Positions 26,146 to 33,645 of a stretch of 37,600 bases of DNA are shown here, in pieces (the first letter of the stretch is position 1; each line of letters opens with the position of its first letter). A program made the translations under genes and the position numbers. This DNA is from a virus: IMG/VR virus record IMGVR_UViG_3300042516_002926, positions 1 through 37,600 of that record. One strand, 5' to 3'. Below the pieces are notes generated by a model. The model had not been told where the DNA came from, searched no databases, and worked only from the letters and a program-made list of their open reading frames with translations.

Positions 26146-26176
26146 TTAAGTTTCTCTTACGTTACGATATTTATTA
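26146..26176 (+). promoter_or_regulatory. Possible promoter of the surface-protein operon
   Basis: TATTTATTA at 26168-26176 sits 26 bases before the ATG at 26202, and TTAAG at 26146-26150 lies 22 bases before it, in place of TTGGA. The -10 part fits the window's motif; the -35 part is poor. GAGAGGAA follows as a ribosome-binding site. Confidence 0.35.
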
Positions 26177-26201
26177 TTGAAACAAAAAGAGAGGAACATT
26201 A

Positions 26202-28121
26202 ATGAAAAGAATTTTAAATGTATTACTAACCGTAGTACTATTATTAACAACGTTTAAGGGCTTAGCACAAGCACCTGTAGCACCTGGAAATGGTATTTAT
26301 GGATTGATCCATGCCACATATCAAGTAGCTCCAACTGCGACAGGGTTTACCACAGCAAATCTTACCCTACAAAACACCACATTAACGAAATATGCAGCAA
26401 CTCAGTTCCGCGTATTTTATGACAAAATTGCATTTACTAACGCAACAGTAGCATTGATTGGATCTACAACTAACTTGGATCTACAATATACTACTAATAC
26501 CGCAAATGGTTATATCACTATTACATTAGTATATACAGGCGCTAATGCTACTTATACATTAGCTAATGGTGAAAGATTTGCAATTACCTTCACTCACGCA
26601 GCTCCTGCAGTATTTAATAACTTGGCTTCTATTTCCAATTTAACTTGGACTGGTACACAAACGTATCAGCAATATGCAGGTAAGGCAAATGGTATGGATA
26701 CCACGTTAACATTGCATAACTATGGTGGTGTATTTACTTTACCAACATTTACATATGCAGGAACATTTACTAATACAACAGGAACACCGGCTAAACAATT
26801 ACCATTAGCATTGCAGACACGACCTGCAGGCGGTTCAACTTGGACACAGCATTCAGCTTATGCAACTGATAACTCAGGTAACTTTACATTCACAGTTAAC
26901 TTAGACACAACTTATTGGGATGTTCGTTTAGCAATCCAAGGTGATACAATGGCAGTTGGTAACTTGTTATCAGCAACCGATGCACAATTAATTAATCAAT
27001 GGGTATTAGGCAATACAGCTATGTCAGGCTTTGATTATTATACCGGTGACATTAATGAATCTGATAATGTAACAATTACAGATGCATATGGTGTATTTGG
27101 TAAAGTGGCAGGTAACTTTGCAACATGGCCAAACAACGTTAAGAATGTTAAGTTCTTTACCGCAACTGAATATGCAACGATCAACAACTCAGCAACCAAC
27201 TATACCTCAACTATTGCAGGAGCAACTAACTTCACATTTGAAATCATTGCCGGTCAACCTAGTACAGTAACATATTATGTTTGTGTACCTGGAGATGCAA
27301 ATGGTACTGGTTACCATATGGCACGTGAGACTCCAATTGAAATCGTAGTAGGACCAGCACCTGGATTACAAAATCAGATTTATAACGTAATTGATACGCG
27401 TGTTGAATATGATTTCCCAACTACTGAGATTGAAGTTAATGTACCAAATGTATCAGTAGATGCTGGTAACTTGGTTAATTTACCAGTTAAAGTATTAACT
27501 AATGGTGTTGAACTTAATTCATTGCAATTTGGATTAGAGTATGATCCAACCGTATTAGAGTTTAAAAGTTTGTATTCTACATCAGCAGCAAACAAATGGA
27601 TGACATTTGTTAATCCTACCGTAGGCGGAATTGCTTGGGGTGGGTACGATGTTACTAACAATGTTAATCCATTACGTGATGGCGATGATGTTGTTACAAT
27701 TCAATTCTTAGCATTACAGCCTCAAGCAGAATGGACAGAAAGTCCATTATGGACAACACGCAAATATGCAGGTAATACAAGCTCAAAAGACCTTGAAATT
27801 ACGCCGACTAATGGCATTTTGCAAGTATTGAAGATGCAAGGACCAGGAATTATATTAGATGACAATAACATTCAAATTTATCCTAATCCATTCCGTGAAG
27901 AAGTTAGCATCACATTTAATATAGCAACTCAATCAGATGCACAATTAGCAGTATATGATTTGCAAGGAAGAAAAGTAGTAACATTGATGTCGGGCCAGTT
28001 ACCTGCAGGACAATATAGTTATGTAAAGAACTTAGGTAAATTAGTACCTGGTATGTACATGGTTAGTTTGTCTAGTGACACAGAAGCACCGATAGTACAA
28101 AAATTAGTAAAACAGGATTAA
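26202..28121 (+). CDS. Secreted cohesin/dockerin-like surface protein with a T9SS type A sorting domain
   Basis: 639 residues. Signal peptide of about 23 residues ending L-A-Q. Residues ~30-170 and ~405-510 look like cohesin-type beta-sandwiches (F-R-V-F-Y-D-K-I-A-F-T-N and L-Q-F-G-L-E-Y-D-P-T-V-L-E-F). Between them, near 260-300, is a dockerin-like calcium loop pair (G-D-I-N-E-S-D-N-V-T-I-T-D-A-Y-G). The last ~80 residues (I-Q-I-Y-P-N-P-F ... L-A-V-Y-D-L-Q-G-R-K-V ... P-G-M-Y-M-V-S-L) are a type A C-terminal sorting domain, cut and replaced by a lipopolysaccharide anchor in T9SS hosts. First gene of the exported operon. Surface display through host T9SS is the natural prediction. Confidence 0.85.
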   Translation: MKRILNVLLTVVLLLTTFKGLAQAPVAPGNGIYGLIHATYQVAPTATGFTTANLTLQNTTLTKYAATQFRVFYDKIAFTNATVALIGSTTNLDLQYTTNTANGYITITLVYTGANATYTLANGERFAITFTHAAPAVFNNLASISNLTWTGTQTYQQYAGKANGMDTTLTLHNYGGVFTLPTFTYAGTFTNTTGTPAKQLPLALQTRPAGGSTWTQHSAYATDNSGNFTFTVNLDTTYWDVRLAIQGDTMAVGNLLSATDAQLINQWVLGNTAMSGFDYYTGDINESDNVTITDAYGVFGKVAGNFATWPNNVKNVKFFTATEYATINNSATNYTSTIAGATNFTFEIIAGQPSTVTYYVCVPGDANGTGYHMARETPIEIVVGPAPGLQNQIYNVIDTRVEYDFPTTEIEVNVPNVSVDAGNLVNLPVKVLTNGVELNSLQFGLEYDPTVLEFKSLYSTSAANKWMTFVNPTVGGIAWGGYDVTNNVNPLRDGDDVVTIQFLALQPQAEWTESPLWTTRKYAGNTSSKDLEITPTNGILQVLKMQGPGIILDDNNIQIYPNPFREEVSITFNIATQSDAQLAVYDLQGRKVVTLMSGQLPAGQYSYVKNLGKLVPGMYMVSLSSDTEAPIVQKLVKQD

Positions 28122-28122
28122 T

Positions 28123-28452
28123 ATGTCAGAAGAAACAACAAATGATGGAACATGGTCTGGATTGAAAAAGACCATTATTGGAACACTAACTACAGTTATA
28201 ACAGGCGGAGGAGTTTGGTTAGGCACTGCTCTTTATGGCGGCGGACACGATGAAGAAGAAGGCGATGCTAAAACAGAACAACCTGCAGCAGCACCAGTTG
28301 TTGTTAACGTTCAACAAACACAAGAGAACAAACAAAAGTCCGAGTACAATGGTTCACATGGTGGCACTGTAATTTATGAGAATAAATTGCCAAAGAGTGA
28401 AGAAGTTAAACCTGCAAAACCAGCAGAGAAACCACAAGAAGAATCATGGTAA
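28123..28452 (+). CDS. Small single-span membrane protein
   Basis: 109 residues. One hydrophobic segment (about 17-40, I-I-G-T-L-T-T-V-I-T-G-G-G-V-W-L-G) without a cleavage site, then an acidic, Pro/Ala/Glu/Lys-rich tail that is probably disordered and periplasmic. It lies one base after the type A protein and overlaps CsgG-like gene by 7 bases. It could couple the inner membrane to the exported proteins; no family recognised. Confidence 0.6.
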   Translation: MSEETTNDGTWSGLKKTIIGTLTTVITGGGVWLGTALYGGGHDEEEGDAKTEQPAAAPVVVNVQQTQENKQKSEYNGSHGGTVIYENKLPKSEEVKPAKPAEKPQEESW

Positions 28453-29171
28453 GATTTTTATTTATATTATTGGTGTTAGGGCTGACTTCATGTAAGTCAG
28501 CTCTTGCACAAGGTATTGGCTCAGTTAAGACAGAACAATATCAAGCTGAGTTTGAAAAGAAACAAAGCATTGAAGCGGTTGCTGATTATGATGGTAGCAT
28601 CCAAATTCCAATTCAAATACTAAAAATTGGAATCAATGAAGAACTTTATGAAATGTATCCTGAACTAAAAGATAAACGAGTTGGTTTAGGTGTTACAAAC
28701 ATTATATTAGAATACTTAGAATATACTAATAGATTTACATTTACTGAAGAGAAGGAAGAAATCAAACAACGTATGATTGCCCAAGACAAAGCATCAGACA
28801 AAGGGATTTCATCTAATAAAATAGAAGTTAAAGGAAATGTTGTATTAGCAAAGTACTTTGTATACATTGAAGTATATGACTTTTCAGTAAGTGAAGATGA
28901 CATTGTCAAAGTAAACGGACAACAAACCATAACACAAACAACACGTTTAGGTTTACAAATTAAATTTGTAGATGCTGAGACTGGCCAAATCATTATGGGT
29001 TCTGGTTTAGGAGAAGCAAATACAGTTAAGATGACATCAATATTAGGCGACGTATCAGAAGATGTAAAGTTCAATCAATCTACCATAGGAATCAGCACCA
29101 AAAAAGCACTTGAGACGGCATCTAGCCGAGTAGTTAGCAGAATGATTTCTAAAGGTATATACACACATTGA
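28446..29171 (+). CDS. CsgG-like lipoprotein (curli-type secretion pore family)
   Basis: 241 residues. Lipoprotein signal with lipobox L-T-S-C16. The mature part shows CsgG-type features: G-L-G-V-T-N-I-I-L-E-Y-L-E-Y-T-N-R-F-T-F-T-E-E (conserved 'N-R-F' region), D-A-E-T-G-Q-I-I (the strand before the lumen), and T-T/I-G-I-S-T-K-K-A-L-E-T-A-S-S-R-V-V-S-R-M as the C-terminal helix. CsgG forms the outer-membrane pore for curli subunits; CsgG homologues are known as accessory genes of marine phages. No CsgA/B/E/F is identifiable here. It could export neighbouring proteins; the next gene starts as TTGA over its stop. Confidence 0.75.
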   Translation: MVRFLFILLVLGLTSCKSALAQGIGSVKTEQYQAEFEKKQSIEAVADYDGSIQIPIQILKIGINEELYEMYPELKDKRVGLGVTNIILEYLEYTNRFTFTEEKEEIKQRMIAQDKASDKGISSNKIEVKGNVVLAKYFVYIEVYDFSVSEDDIVKVNGQQTITQTTRLGLQIKFVDAETGQIIMGSGLGEANTVKMTSILGDVSEDVKFNQSTIGISTKKALETASSRVVSRMISKGIYTH

Positions 29172-30649
29172 GACTAAACTATATCATATCGATATTTATA
29201 TGTATATTTATAAGTTGTTCGGCTTTCACCCAAACTTATAATTATAGTTATACAGATCCATGTACTGGTAATCTAAAGACAATTGTAGTTCCTATTAATG
29301 GTAACGTGTCAGTTGGATACTATGGTGAAATAGGATCATTTAGTTATGCAGATTTCACTAACGGTACATTTGAAACATGGGCAAACAATATATTTGCTCA
29401 ATATGGACAAGATTCACCTTGCGCAACAATCGTAGGAATTGGGACAGCTGTGACTGTTACTCAAAATACTACATTCAATGTATTAGGAATCTTGAATTCA
29501 TTGTCAACAATAGCAGACGCAGCTGCGAGCGGAGCGTCTAATATACTTGGCGGCTCTGTATCATCTATAGGTAATTCGGGTGGATCTGACTCAAAAGAAG
29601 ATAACAATCAAAATAAAGGAACAAATGGAAGCAGTAGTAACAGTGGGAGTAGTGGCGGTAATGCTGGTAGTTCTGGTACTGTCAGCAGTAGCGGCGGTAA
29701 TGGAACATCATCATCGGAAGGAACTAGCACGGGGTCTGGGTCAGGCACATCAGAAACAAGCAGCACCGAATCTCCATCTGGAGGTGAAGGAACAAGTACA
29801 GAGGGGTCTGGAACGGAACAAGGAGGTTCTGGAGGAGAAGTATCTAGCGAAACCCAAGCTGGTAGTGGAGGAAACGGTTCGAGTGGCGAAACCACACAAG
29901 AAACGCCGCAACAAGAATCGGGCCAAGAACAAACCCAAGGTAAATCAAATATAACAGGTGGAGCAACTACTACAACTAAGAATGCACCTAGTAAATCTGA
30001 AGGTGGCAAACCTAGTGTTGTAGCATCAAGTGACTTTGTCGGATTCAACTTTAGAAACTCAGAAGTACGTACGGGTGCAAAAGCTACTGGTGGTTATACT
30101 GCAATGCGTTGGGATGGTAAAAGATCATATGGAGCATTAGCAGATTACACTACAGCCCTTAAAGGACCTAACGTAACGTGCTTTTATGCGTGGATTGGTA
30201 CTAAGGCAATAACATTGCTATCCGGTACTGCTACAATCGGCTTCGATGGTAATAAGTCGTTATACGGAACTATTGCAGCAGGCCAAATGTATAGCTTCAA
30301 GAAAGTTAAGTCACTTAAGTTTGTGTATATGGGAACGGTATCATATGGCCATATATTCAGAGAACAATTCATTGGGACAGCTTTGATTGCAGGAGCAATG
30401 TATGATTTAAAGGTTGGTAAACGATTTGATATTAAATTAATGAATCTAATGGTATATGCACCATATGTTTCATATTACAATGATATTGTATTAGCATCTC
30501 CATATGTGATGTTACCTAGCATCGGTACAAACCTTAAGTTAACAAAGAAATTTAAATTTAATATTAACGCCGGCGGCGCTTGGGATTTAAAGACAGCCGC
30601 TTTAAACTATACAGTAACATGTGGTACAAGAATAATGATAGGGCAATAA
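29168..30649 (+). CDS. Exported protein with a Ser/Gly-rich linker and a barrel-like C-terminal domain
   Basis: 493 residues from a TTG at 29168 that overlaps the previous stop; no suitable ATG exists near it. Signal peptide ends about F-T-Q (also a possible lipobox I-S-C17). Residues ~25-130 form a beta domain (Y-T-D-P-C-T-G-N). Residues ~137-263 are almost only Ser, Gly, Thr, Glu, Asn and Gln, with locally high GC. The last ~200 residues have alternating aromatic and hydrophobic strands and end ...T-R-I-M-I-G-Q, as in outer-membrane beta-barrel proteins. A surface or barrel protein linked to the CsgG-like pore is likely. No named family recognised. Confidence 0.65.
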   Translation: MRLNYIISIFICIFISCSAFTQTYNYSYTDPCTGNLKTIVVPINGNVSVGYYGEIGSFSYADFTNGTFETWANNIFAQYGQDSPCATIVGIGTAVTVTQNTTFNVLGILNSLSTIADAAASGASNILGGSVSSIGNSGGSDSKEDNNQNKGTNGSSSNSGSSGGNAGSSGTVSSSGGNGTSSSEGTSTGSGSGTSETSSTESPSGGEGTSTEGSGTEQGGSGGEVSSETQAGSGGNGSSGETTQETPQQESGQEQTQGKSNITGGATTTTKNAPSKSEGGKPSVVASSDFVGFNFRNSEVRTGAKATGGYTAMRWDGKRSYGALADYTTALKGPNVTCFYAWIGTKAITLLSGTATIGFDGNKSLYGTIAAGQMYSFKKVKSLKFVYMGTVSYGHIFREQFIGTALIAGAMYDLKVGKRFDIKLMNLMVYAPYVSYYNDIVLASPYVMLPSIGTNLKLTKKFKFNINAGGAWDLKTAALNYTVTCGTRIMIGQ

Positions 30650-31626
30650 TATTATTGATTGTAATGCTATTAGCATACGCAATATCATTTGCACAGACGT
30701 TTACCTATTCCGGGTATATTCGTAATGCAGATGGTACTGGTGCAGTTAATGTGCCAGTTAAATTGTATAAAAGAACTACGCCTACACTTACTGGATTTAC
30801 ATCACAGCAAAATTATAATGGACATTCATATTATAGATCGACTGGGAGTGCATTTTGGACGGATGCAAGAACTGCTTGTTCGAACATGGGTGGTTATTTA
30901 GTTACAGTAACTAGTGCAGCAGAAAATAATTTTATATTTGGTCTATGGCCGTCTGGTTGGATTGGATTAACTGATGAAGTAAACGAAGGAGTGTGGAGAT
31001 GGGTAACTGGCGAGACGTATTCATATACATCATGGAATCCAGGAGAACCAAACAATGCCGGTAATGAAGATTATGTACAATTTGTCGGAGGAGGTAAATG
31101 GAATGACTTACCTAACAACATTTCATTACCATATGTAATTGAATTTAATTATATCGTAACATTCACTCCATGGGTATTGCATCAAACAGTATATACTAAT
31201 TCTGCAGGATATTATTCCTTTTCACAGCCAACTAACCCGGCAACAGAATGGTATATTCAATTAGATGCACCAACTCCAGTAACTGCTTTAACATTAACTG
31301 ATATTCGTGGTGTAACGGATAATGTAATAGGTAATACGGTTCGTAAGAGTATACATTGGATTCAATATGATACCAACAATGATGGTAGAATAAGTGTAGC
31401 AGATGCATTGTATATTAATTTAAAACGTAATAACTTGGCATTGTTCCAATATCCATCGCGAATATTCACACCAACCCAATACACATCATTAGCAAATGGT
31501 ACTACTGATTTAAGATCAACTATTCCAGGAGTAAGCACAATAACGATTAGCTCACCGGTTAGCGGTACAACAACCGGCAATTATTATTTATTAGCACCTG
31601 GTTATAAAGGACAGGTATCATATTAA
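30619..31626 (+). CDS. Secreted C-type lectin-like protein with a dockerin-like C-terminal repeat
   Basis: 335 residues from ATG 30619 (an in-frame TTG at 30580 is also open); it overlaps the previous gene by 31 bases. M-W-Y-K-N-N-D-R-A then a hydrophobic stretch ending F-A-Q is a signal peptide. Residues ~66-173 form a C-type lectin domain: W-I-G-L, the E-P-N motif (mannose-type calcium site) and W-N-D are all visible. Near 255-275, D-T-N-N-D-G-R-I-S-V-A-D is an EF-hand-like dockerin loop. It should bind sugars at the cell surface with calcium. The dockerin-like end could attach it to a cohesin-like partner such as the protein at 26202. Confidence 0.82.
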   Translation: MWYKNNDRAIILLIVMLLAYAISFAQTFTYSGYIRNADGTGAVNVPVKLYKRTTPTLTGFTSQQNYNGHSYYRSTGSAFWTDARTACSNMGGYLVTVTSAAENNFIFGLWPSGWIGLTDEVNEGVWRWVTGETYSYTSWNPGEPNNAGNEDYVQFVGGGKWNDLPNNISLPYVIEFNYIVTFTPWVLHQTVYTNSAGYYSFSQPTNPATEWYIQLDAPTPVTALTLTDIRGVTDNVIGNTVRKSIHWIQYDTNNDGRISVADALYINLKRNNLALFQYPSRIFTPTQYTSLANGTTDLRSTIPGVSTITISSPVSGTTTGNYYLLAPGYKGQVSY

Positions 31627-31635
31627 AAGGAACGA

Positions 31636-32217
31636 ATGAAAAAGTTATTATTTATTTTATTATTACCATTTGTAGCATTTGCTCAGCCAGATGTTAAAGT
31701 TAACAAAAAGTATTATCAAGTTAATTACTCGCAAAAATACAAACAACCCGTTGCAGTTGATTATGGTATTAGAACACGCGAATGCAATGCAACTCGAGCA
31801 GGAATGGATTTCTTTGCAGAGAAAGGAATCATTACAAGTAGCAATGTAGATTATGCAAACAATGAATGGGATAAAGGTCATATGGCTCCAGCAGCTGACT
31901 TTTGCTTTAGCAAAGAAGCAATGCTAGCAACATTCTCTTATACCAATTGTGCGTTGCAACATTACAAATTGAATAGAGGAGTATGGAAAGAATTAGAAGC
32001 AGCTGAAAGAGAATGGGCTAAGAAGGATTCTATCATTATACATATCGATATCATATTTGGTAAGACACCTGCAAAGACTCCAGGCGGAGCTATGATACCA
32101 GAATCATTCCGCAAGACAATTACATTTTATTCTACAAAAAAGAAATTGATATATGAATTTCCAAATGTTCCTCCAACGAAGACATTGGATAAGTATTTAG
32201 TACAAGGTAAATTATGA
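31636..32217 (+). CDS. Secreted DNA/RNA non-specific endonuclease
   Basis: 193 residues. Signal peptide M-K-K-L-L-F-I-L-L-L-P-F-V-A-F-A-Q. D79-K-G-H82-M-A-P-A-A-D is the D-[RK]-G-H-x-A-P-A-x-D signature with the catalytic His, and L-N-R-G-V-W-K-E-L-E supplies the metal-binding Asn and the following Glu region. It degrades DNA and RNA outside the cytoplasm. It could clear DNA from lysed cells, salvage nucleotides or attack incoming phage DNA. AAAGGAA precedes the ATG. It ends with an ATGA overlap. Confidence 0.88.
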   Translation: MKKLLFILLLPFVAFAQPDVKVNKKYYQVNYSQKYKQPVAVDYGIRTRECNATRAGMDFFAEKGIITSSNVDYANNEWDKGHMAPAADFCFSKEAMLATFSYTNCALQHYKLNRGVWKELEAAEREWAKKDSIIIHIDIIFGKTPAKTPGGAMIPESFRKTITFYSTKKKLIYEFPNVPPTKTLDKYLVQGKL

Positions 32218-32660
32218 AAAAGTTATTGATTGCATTGTTATTTCCTATTACTGCATTTACACAAAATTGTGTTTATGTAGACACTGTTACGGTATCTGCT
32301 AAAGTAAGAGAATTAGGAACAAGAGATATTAGATTTGGTATTCAACAAATACTAGAAGATGAGTTATCAGAAAAGTATTGTATTGCTGATAAAGGCGATG
32401 CAGTTAGTTTAGATGTATACTTCTTTGGTATTCCTAGAACAACTATACGAGTTGTAGGCATTGAGCAAACCCAACAAGTAACACAGATCAAAGTACGCAT
32501 CAAGTACAAGGATGCTAAGTATGAAGGCTGTGGTGAATCAGAAACTGAAGTAAGAGCTGTTATGATTGAATTAGTAGACAACAAAGTTCCATTTGAGAAG
32601 ATGACAGTATCATCTGCACTAAAGAAAGCTATACATGAAGCTGTTAGTAAAATGCCTTAG
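32214..32660 (+). CDS. Small exported protein of unknown function
   Basis: 148 residues. Signal peptide M-K-K-L-L-I-A-L-L-F-P-I-T-A-F-T-Q. The mature part has three cysteines (C-V-Y, K-Y-C-I, E-G-C-G) and alternates strands and helices (V-S-L-D-V-Y-F-F-G-I-P ... T-Q-I-K-V-R-I-K-Y-K-D-A-K-Y) as small periplasmic alpha/beta proteins do. Between a nuclease and a protease it may be a partner or inhibitor of either. The overlap with the next gene is 26 bases. Confidence 0.6.
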   Translation: MKKLLIALLFPITAFTQNCVYVDTVTVSAKVRELGTRDIRFGIQQILEDELSEKYCIADKGDAVSLDVYFFGIPRTTIRVVGIEQTQQVTQIKVRIKYKDAKYEGCGESETEVRAVMIELVDNKVPFEKMTVSSALKKAIHEAVSKMP

Positions 32661-33099
32661 TCTTATTCCATTCTTAACCTTCGGACAAATTCGTATTGAT
32701 GATGTAGGCGATGGTTGGAAAAACAAAGTAGAACAAGCATTGCAAGTTGTACAACAAACTGATTGTGAGAAGTATGAGATGATTGTGTCTACGTGTACTC
32801 ATATATCTTATTCAACGGCTAACTTTGCTACAACAGAATCGGGCAATACTATTCTTATTCCGCGCAGAGAGATTATGGCCGGGAATATTAATGACATTGC
32901 AGCAATACTTGTGCATGAGTCATTGCATTTGTATATACTTCAAACCAAAATGTTAATGCCAGAAGCTGATGAAGAGTTGTTATGTTATGCATATGAATTA
33001 GAATTCCTTCTACAAATTCCAGGAGTTGAGCCATGGCTCCTAGATCATGCTCGCAAACAAATTGCATACTTTTCTAGCAAATCAGTTGGATCTAATTGA
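32635..33099 (+). CDS. Secreted HExxH metallopeptidase
   Basis: 154 residues. Signal peptide ends L-T-F-G-Q. H94-E-S-L-H98 in L-V-H-E-S-L-H-L-Y is a zinc-binding motif, with E-A-D-E-E-L-L-C-Y-A-Y-E-L-E about 13-25 residues later containing likely third-ligand acids. Small size and fold order suggest a compact zincin. It would act in the periplasm or outside the cell. It is the last gene of the surface-protein operon, and the promoter for the RNA locus overlaps its final codons. Confidence 0.72.
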   Translation: MKLLVKCLSLIPFLTFGQIRIDDVGDGWKNKVEQALQVVQQTDCEKYEMIVSTCTHISYSTANFATTESGNTILIPRREIMAGNINDIAAILVHESLHLYILQTKMLMPEADEELLCYAYELEFLLQIPGVEPWLLDHARKQIAYFSSKSVGSN

Positions 33100-33117
33100 T
33101 TTATTTCTTATATTATA
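33086..33117 (+). promoter_or_regulatory. Phage promoter, TTGGA - 18 - TATATTATA, upstream of the RNA locus
   Basis: TTGGA at 33086-33090 and TATATTATA at 33109-33117, with TTTATTTCT before the -10 block as at 18505 and 19755. No other promoter or terminator is evident before 34459, so it should drive the short ORF at 33131 and the whole tRNA/ncRNA locus. Confidence 0.75.
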
Positions 33118-33130
33118 TAAAAATAAGAAA

Positions 33131-33298
33131 ATGGAAATAGTTAGATTGATTAATGACACATGGCAATTGATTGATTCAGAAACAGAGTCAGTTGTTATAC
33201 AAGGCACTTGGGATGAGTGTTTTGACAAGTTAGCAGAACTAGAACGCGAAAATGAAAATGAATCATATCGCGATTTCTTATTATTATCAGGATTTTAA
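33131..33298 (+). CDS. 55-residue acidic protein ahead of the RNA locus
   Basis: M-E-I-V-R-L-I-N-D-T-W-Q-L-I-D-S-E-T-E-S, ending F-L-L-L-S-G-F. An upstream in-frame ATG at 33047 exists but lies before the promoter. Strongly acidic with short helices. No function recognised; as the only protein in the transcript of the structured RNA it may simply be the leader ORF. Confidence 0.6.
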   Translation: MEIVRLINDTWQLIDSETESVVIQGTWDECFDKLAELERENENESYRDFLLLSGF

Positions 33299-33377
33299 AA
33301 TAAAAACGCTGATGCTCCGATTGGGCATTGAAGAGCACACCGGTTGCTCCAAGCAGGTTAAGCGTGCCCTGCAACAT

Positions 33378-33449
33378 GTTCCCATCGTCTAACGGTTAGG
33401 ACGTTAGGTTTTCATCCTAGAAATCGGAGTTCGATTCTCCGTGGGAATA
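33378..33449 (+). tRNA. tRNA-Glu (UUC)
   Basis: 72 bases without CCA. Acceptor GTTCCCA pairs TGGGAAT (one G-U), D stem GTCT/GGAC, anticodon stem TTAGG/CCTAG with loop TTTTCAT giving anticodon TTC, and T arm CGGAG-TTCGATT-CTCCG. All positions expected of a bacterial tRNA-Glu are present. Confidence 0.93.
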
Positions 33450-33450
33450 C

Positions 33451-33556
33451 AACACATAAACTCAAGTACCCATACCGCAAACGTAGGGTTAAATAAGATA
33501 CAATTTCGTGCTATCCATTGTGTAGGGGCGGGAAGTAGAATGCTTGAGAGTGTGTT
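33451..33556 (+). ncRNA. Structured RNA domain between tRNA-Glu and the tRNA-like element
   Basis: Ends pair AACACA (33451-33456) with TGTGTT (33551-33556), then after a TAAA/AG internal loop CTCAAG (33461-33466) with CTTGAG (33543-33548). Inside, ATACAAT (33498-33504) pairs with ATTGTGT (33517-33523). It begins one base after tRNA-Glu and ends one base before the tRNA-like acceptor, so it looks like an arm of the larger RNA. Confidence 0.6.
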
Positions 33557-33557
33557 T

Positions 33558-33645
33558 AGTCAGGTGGCTACATGGGGGTAAGCGCCCTGAGACCCGGCAA
33601 AGTTACGGGTTAGGGGAGATGCAGGTTCGAATCCTGTCCTGACTA
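33558..33645 (+). ncRNA. tRNA-like element with normal acceptor, D and T arms but no normal anticodon arm
   Basis: 88 bases. Acceptor AGTCAGG/CCTGACT with discriminator A, D stem GCT/AGC with a GG-containing loop, and T arm GCAGG-TTCGAAT-CCTGT are all good. Where the anticodon and variable arms should be, CCCT (33585-33588) pairs with AGGG (33612-33615) and ACCCG (33592-33596) with CGGGT (33606-33610), enclosing a nine-base loop with no U33-type layout. It may be a degenerate class II tRNA or a tRNA mimic acting as a processing or structural domain. Confidence 0.6.

Noticed and set aside
29608-30048. A 146-codon minus-strand ORF and a 124-codon plus-strand ORF in another frame over the Ser/Gly-rich region.
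   Set aside because: Produced by the biased codon composition of the linker; no motif and no ribosome-binding site.
33585-33598. Reading the tRNA-like element as tRNA-Leu with anticodon GAG (loop C-T-G-A-G-A-C).
   Set aside because: The flanking bases GCGCC and CCGGC do not form an anticodon stem; the nested hairpin pairs better.
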